A stretch of 11,585 nucleotides of DNA from CAZXPA01 sp964642485. GTDB taxonomy: Bacteria > Patescibacteriota > Patescibacteriia > UBA2591 > UBA6264. Below the pieces are notes generated by a model. That model did not search any database, was not told the DNA's origin, and saw only the letters and a program-made list of their open reading frames with translations. The position numbers and the translations under genes are program-made. The DNA lies in the NCBI GenBank assembly GCA_964642485.1, contig CAZXPA010000022.1, positions 1 to 11,585 of the forward strand, given 5' to 3'. Shown here piece by piece: positions 9,036 to 11,585 of this stretch; within the stretch, counting starts at the first letter, position 1, and every line of letters begins with the position of its first letter.

Positions 9036-10496
9036 ATGACCACTAAAATTTCTAACGGGGTAAAAATTCTTAATGTTATTCTTGAGATTGGTTGGCTAGC
9101 TATTTTTGCTTGCTCACCAATATTTTTTGCTCCATTTATTTATGGCACTTGGCAAATTGGCGAGTATTTTTTATTCCAGGTTTTAGTTGAAATTATTTTA
9201 TTTGTTTGGCTGATTAAGATTATTTGGTTTTTTGGAAACCAAGTTTCCAATTGGAAACTTGGTTTCTTTATTATTTTCCCGGCTTTAATTTTCATTTTTA
9301 TTCTTGGCCTGGCAGCCATTTTTTCTCAATCACCCCATTACAGTTTTTGGGGTTATTATTCTCGCAAAATGGGGTATTTAATTTGGCTTCATTTTTTTGC
9401 TTTTTTTCTAATTTTATTTTTTAATCTTAAAAGCAAAAAACAAATCACCCGCATTTTTCATATTATTGTCGCTGCTACCGGAATAGTTGTGCTCTATGGG
9501 TTTTTACAGATTCTTGGTCTTGATATTTTTTCCTGGAAAGAGTCGCCTTTTTTAGGTTATCGAGTTTTTTCAACTCTTGGTCAACCAAATTTTTTAGCTT
9601 CTTGGCTTTTATTAGTAATCCCGGTTATTTTTTGGGCTCTCTTGACCTCCCCCCACCTAAATAAAGTGAGGGAAACCCGGTCGCCCCCACTTACTTTGAA
9701 AGGGGAGACACAAAAGGGGGTGGGGCGATTTTTTCTCCGGCCGGTTTTTATTTGTTTGTTCCTTTTAGCAATCTTTGTTTTTATTTTAACTCAGAGTCGG
9801 GGTGGCTGGATTGGTTTTTTCTTTGCTTTTTTCTTTTTTGTCATTATTTTTGCCTGGTTAAAGAAACAAAAACGCTTAACTACTCTTTTGCTTGTTCTTT
9901 TATTTTTATCTTTAATTTTTGTGGTGGCTCTTAATTTATATCCTTTACCCTTAGATAAAGGGGATAATATATTGGTAAGAAGATTTAAAACATTAAGTCA
10001 TTTAACAGAGGCGGGCCAACTAAGATTTATTTGGTGGCAGAACAGTTTGGACATGATTAAACAAAAGCCGGTTTTGGGGTATGGTTTAGAAACTCAACAT
10101 TTAAACTTTGTCCGCTATTACCAACCAGAATTTGCCGCCCTTGAAGCCATTAATCAAATACCAGATCGGGCTCATAATGACATTTTAGATATTCTCTTAA
10201 CCTCAGGCTTTTTAGGGTTGGTAAGTTATTTGTTTTTAATTGGTAGTGTATTTTGGCTGGGCTTAAGACATATTTTCAAACCCAATCCCCAAGTACCTAA
10301 TCCCCAAGTACCCAATTACCCAAGTACCCAATCCCCAAGTACCCAAGTACCCATTCTAGTCCTGCTGACCGGGCTAAGCGGTTATCTTGTTTCTCTTCAG
10401 TTTTCTTTTCATGTTATTCCAACTGCTATTTATTTTTGGGCCTATTTAGCAATAATATTAAAGATAGTCCATCAACAATCAGCAATTAACAATTAA
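9036..10496 (+). CDS. O-antigen ligase / Wzy-polymerase-like polytopic membrane protein
   Basis: This 486-residue protein has about eleven hydrophobic segments and the Wzy_C/O-antigen-ligase pattern: GYRVFSTLGQPNFLASWLLL (about 174-193), LTQSRGGWIGF (251-261), the long extracytoplasmic loop after GYGLE (348-352), and DRAHNDILDILLTSGFLG (377-394). Family members join or polymerise lipid-linked glycans at the outer membrane face; the acceptor here is unknown. Four repeat-type stretches lie inside: TKISNGVK at 3-10, a perfect palindrome encoding about 67-77, a basic/Pro-rich stretch at about 205-231, and a Pro/Gln/Ser/Asn-rich stretch at 416-438. All fall at the N-terminus or between TM segments. 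The last residues and TAA are encoded by an AATTAAC array. The TPR gene follows after 10 bases. No Shine-Dalgarno. Confidence 0.88.
   Translation: MTTKISNGVKILNVILEIGWLAIFACSPIFFAPFIYGTWQIGEYFLFQVLVEIILFVWLIKIIWFFGNQVSNWKLGFFIIFPALIFIFILGLAAIFSQSPHYSFWGYYSRKMGYLIWLHFFAFFLILFFNLKSKKQITRIFHIIVAATGIVVLYGFLQILGLDIFSWKESPFLGYRVFSTLGQPNFLASWLLLVIPVIFWALLTSPHLNKVRETRSPPLTLKGETQKGVGRFFLRPVFICLFLLAIFVFILTQSRGGWIGFFFAFFFFVIIFAWLKKQKRLTTLLLVLLFLSLIFVVALNLYPLPLDKGDNILVRRFKTLSHLTEAGQLRFIWWQNSLDMIKQKPVLGYGLETQHLNFVRYYQPEFAALEAINQIPDRAHNDILDILLTSGFLGLVSYLFLIGSVFWLGLRHIFKPNPQVPNPQVPNYPSTQSPSTQVPILVLLTGLSGYLVSLQFSFHVIPTAIYFWAYLAIILKIVHQQSAINN
9045..9061 (+). repeat. AAAATTTCTAACGGGGT element, copy 2 (ligase 5' end)
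   Basis: This is the exact second copy of 8434-8450, starting nine bases after the A of the start codon and read in the same frame. Unlike the pilin copy it has no nearby inverted partner within the 30 bases upstream. Confidence 0.9.
9235..9266. repeat. Perfect 32-bp palindrome inside the ligase-like gene
   Basis: The half-site GAAACCAAGTTTCCAA (9235-9250) is followed directly by its exact reverse complement (9251-9266). Each half contains a smaller inverted repeat (for example GAAAC/GTTTC around a short spacer). It encodes part of the loop between the second and third hydrophobic segments. Confidence 0.9.
9646..9727. repeat. Hairpin-forming C/G-run insert in the ligase-like gene
   Basis: C-rich runs (9646-9657 and 9684-9688) face G-rich runs (9716-9726). 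CGCCCCCAC (9682-9690) pairs with GTGGGGCG (9720-9727) with one bulged C, and CCCCACC (9651-9657) can pair with GGTGGGG (9719-9725) instead. It encodes a basic, Pro-rich loop (about residues 204-230) between TM segments. Confidence 0.6.
10284..10352. repeat. AAGTACCC octamer array inside the ligase-like gene
   Basis: Nine contiguous units occupy exactly 69 nt: six octamers (AAGTACCC, AAGTACCT or AATTACCC) and three heptamers (AATCCCC). The mixture of 8- and 7-nt units makes the total a multiple of three, so 23 codons are added in frame (about residues 417-439). The family matches the arrays at 4798-4828 and in the Der linker. Confidence 0.9.
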
Positions 10497-10504
10497 CAAT
10501 TAAC
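10484..10504. repeat. AATTAAC heptamer array at the ligase/TPR junction
   Basis: Three exact copies of AATTAAC (10484, 10491, 10498) encode the last residues and stop of the ligase-like protein and fill the gap to the TPR gene start at 10507. Confidence 0.9.
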
Positions 10505-10506
10505 TC

Positions 10507-11442
10507 ATGCATCCAATTATTAAAATTCTCTTAATAATTTTATTGGCTGTCTTGTTTATCTCGGCCGCCTGGTATTTCAACCTCAGGATTTTTTTAGCTG
10601 ACTATTATTACCGTCAAGTTCTTTTAACTGAGGCCTGGCCTGAGATTTTAAATCTTTATCAAAAGATTTTTTTTCTTCAGCCATTTGAACCATTTTACCA
10701 TCAAAGATTTGCCTCTGATTTAAAATGGGGCTTAAAGTTTTACCAGAGTCAGGAGATAAAAATTAAGATTCTTGATTTAGCCATTGACCAAATGAGTGAT
10801 ATTCCAGAAAGATATCGATCATTTGGCACAAAAATTTACTTAGCTCAACTCCATGCTTCAAAAGCTGGTTTAACCCAGGCAGAACAGGATTTTTTAATTG
10901 CTGAGCAGTCAATAGAAAGGGCGGCCGAGATGTCTCCGCAAATGGCTAAGGTTTATAATGACTGGTGCCAGTTAAAAGTATATCAGGCTGATTGGCTGGC
11001 CGCTCAGGAAATGTGTAAAAAGGCATTTTATTTATACCCCGACCTTGATCATCCCCAGATGGTCCAAAGTCACCGTGTTTTGGTCATGGCTGAATTGTCC
11101 CAGGTTTACGGGAAACTTGGGCAAACTTATATTGCTTTAGAAAATTACCAAAAAGCAGAATCAATCTATCTGCAAATTTTAAAGTTTTTTCCTTTAAGAC
11201 GAGCAGATATCTGGAAAAAATTAGGTGATGTTTATTATCTTCAAGGAGACCTGAATACAGCCATTGAAAGAAACTTTCATGGTTATATTCTTAGACCCAG
11301 AGATTCATTTTGGTCTTTAACTCTCGGCCTTCTTTATCAAGAAAAGGGCGATATTGAACAAGCAAGTTTTTGGGGAGAAAAAGCAGCCCAGCTTGATCCC
11401 GAAAGCGAGAAAATTAAAAACTTTTTAAAGAGCTTAGAGTAA
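10507..11442 (+). CDS. Membrane-anchored TPR-repeat protein
   Basis: The 311-residue protein has an N-terminal hydrophobic segment (about 4-24) that would anchor it, followed by a helical body. TPR-like helix pairs are visible at about 146-178, 194-230, 233-265 (with the typical LGDVYYLQGDLNTAIE) and 267-300 (LGLLYQEKGDIEQA with a closing LDPES). The 30-145 region is helical but degenerate. TPR arrays mediate protein contacts; no enzyme motif is seen. The gene starts 10 bases after the ligase-like gene and is probably co-transcribed. Many bacterial ligase/Wzy-like proteins have TPRs fused at their C-terminus, so a partnership is a reasonable inference. ATG 10507 follows a heptamer array and lacks a Shine-Dalgarno. 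No clear terminator follows. Confidence 0.88.
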   Translation: MHPIIKILLIILLAVLFISAAWYFNLRIFLADYYYRQVLLTEAWPEILNLYQKIFFLQPFEPFYHQRFASDLKWGLKFYQSQEIKIKILDLAIDQMSDIPERYRSFGTKIYLAQLHASKAGLTQAEQDFLIAEQSIERAAEMSPQMAKVYNDWCQLKVYQADWLAAQEMCKKAFYLYPDLDHPQMVQSHRVLVMAELSQVYGKLGQTYIALENYQKAESIYLQILKFFPLRRADIWKKLGDVYYLQGDLNTAIERNFHGYILRPRDSFWSLTLGLLYQEKGDIEQASFWGEKAAQLDPESEKIKNFLKSLE

Positions 11443-11451
11443 TCATCCTAA

Positions 11452-11468
11452 ATGGGGCCAGGCCCCAT
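11452..11468. repeat. Short GC-rich palindrome after the TPR gene
   Basis: ATGGGGCC (11452-11459) and GGCCCCAT (11461-11468) are exact inverted copies around one base. No T tract follows on either strand, so it is not a typical intrinsic terminator. Confidence 0.7.
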
Positions 11469-11516
11469 AAACGCTTCCTCTAAGACCCGCATTAATACCG
11501 GTTTATAGATCGAATT

Positions 11517-11544
11517 TTGAGAATTGGCACGATTTTGCTATAAT
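11517..11544 (+). promoter_or_regulatory. Sigma70-type promoter with extended -10 for the gene at the window end
   Basis: TTGAGA (11517-11522), a 16-nt spacer and a perfect TATAAT (11539-11544) preceded by TGC (extended -10). The TGCTATA(A/C)T form is shared with the pilin promoter at 8320-8328. Confidence 0.75.
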
Positions 11545-11564
11545 ATAATTTATTTAACAAATAT

Positions 11565-11585
11565 ATGACCAGAAAATTACGAGAA
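11565..11585 (+). CDS. Start of a further gene, truncated by the window edge
   Basis: ATG 11565 opens a frame of seven codons (MTRKLRE) that runs off the window. It lies about 20 bases downstream of a strong promoter. Seven residues are too few to identify a product. Confidence 0.5.

Noticed and set aside
11452..11468. Terminator after the TPR gene
   Set aside because: The stem is strong but no T tract follows on either strand.
40..11585. Recoded UGA (as glycine) as in Gracilibacteria/Absconditabacteria
   Set aside because: UGA ends the 3-TM gene and pth at sensible positions, and the recognised proteins read through intact with the standard code.

Overview
The window is an AT-rich bacterial segment with short intergenic gaps, standard stop usage (TGA is used as a stop, e.g. 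at 2300-2302 and at the end of pth) and many proteins of the kind found in Candidate Phyla Radiation (Patescibacteria) genomes, most likely Parcubacteria. This placement is an inference from gene style: a lone bL27 gene, a short 3-TM protein ahead of an FtsW-like gene, a minimal type IV pilin-like protein, a Wzy/ligase-like protein followed by a TPR protein, a four-helix-bundle protein, and near absence of Shine-Dalgarno sites. No single marker in the window proves it.

Layout. 40-1260 (+) is an S41/CtpA-type protease, convergent with rpmA (bL27, minus, 1327-1608) across a shared terminator. 1609-1930 has no gene; it holds a start-codon hairpin of rpmA, a GC-rich nested palindrome, octamer repeats and a good sigma70-type promoter. 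1931-3417 (+) is a translationally coupled pair: a 3-TM protein and an FtsW/RodA-family glycosyltransferase. 3423-4146 (+) is a self-contained unit: promoter, a structured leader of about 170 nt, a small lipoprotein-like gene with the only strong Shine-Dalgarno in the window, and a terminator. 4146-8165 (minus) is a probable operon read LCP protein > four-helix-bundle protein > der > pth, from a promoter at about 8198-8225. 8296-8999 (+) is a pilin-like gene with its own promoter, a leader with two competing hairpins and a terminator. 9036-11442 (+) is a multi-membrane O-antigen ligase/polymerase-like protein followed by a TPR protein. A new promoter and the first seven codons of another gene close the window.

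Functionally the region is mostly cell envelope (FtsW, LCP ligase, Wzy/ligase-like, TPR, pilin, periplasmic protease, lipoprotein) plus translation and ribosome maintenance (bL27, Pth, Der).

The most striking property is that the region is permeated by short repeats. Tandem 7-8 nt repeats sit at almost every gene boundary and contribute start codons, stop codons, C-terminal residues and -10 boxes. The same or similar octamers, and several palindromic elements, also lie in frame inside genes: pth, der (three or four places) and the ligase-like gene (four places), usually at predicted loops or linkers. A 17-nt element encoding part of TKISNGVK is shared, in the same frame, by the 5' ends of the pilin and ligase genes, and the pilin leader carries its inverted copy. 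The second strong candidate for something undescribed is the leader at about 3457-3630, which can fold as a three-way junction whose loop contains a perfect anti-Shine-Dalgarno, so it looks like a translational riboswitch. All pairings were found by eye; no folding or database search was run.
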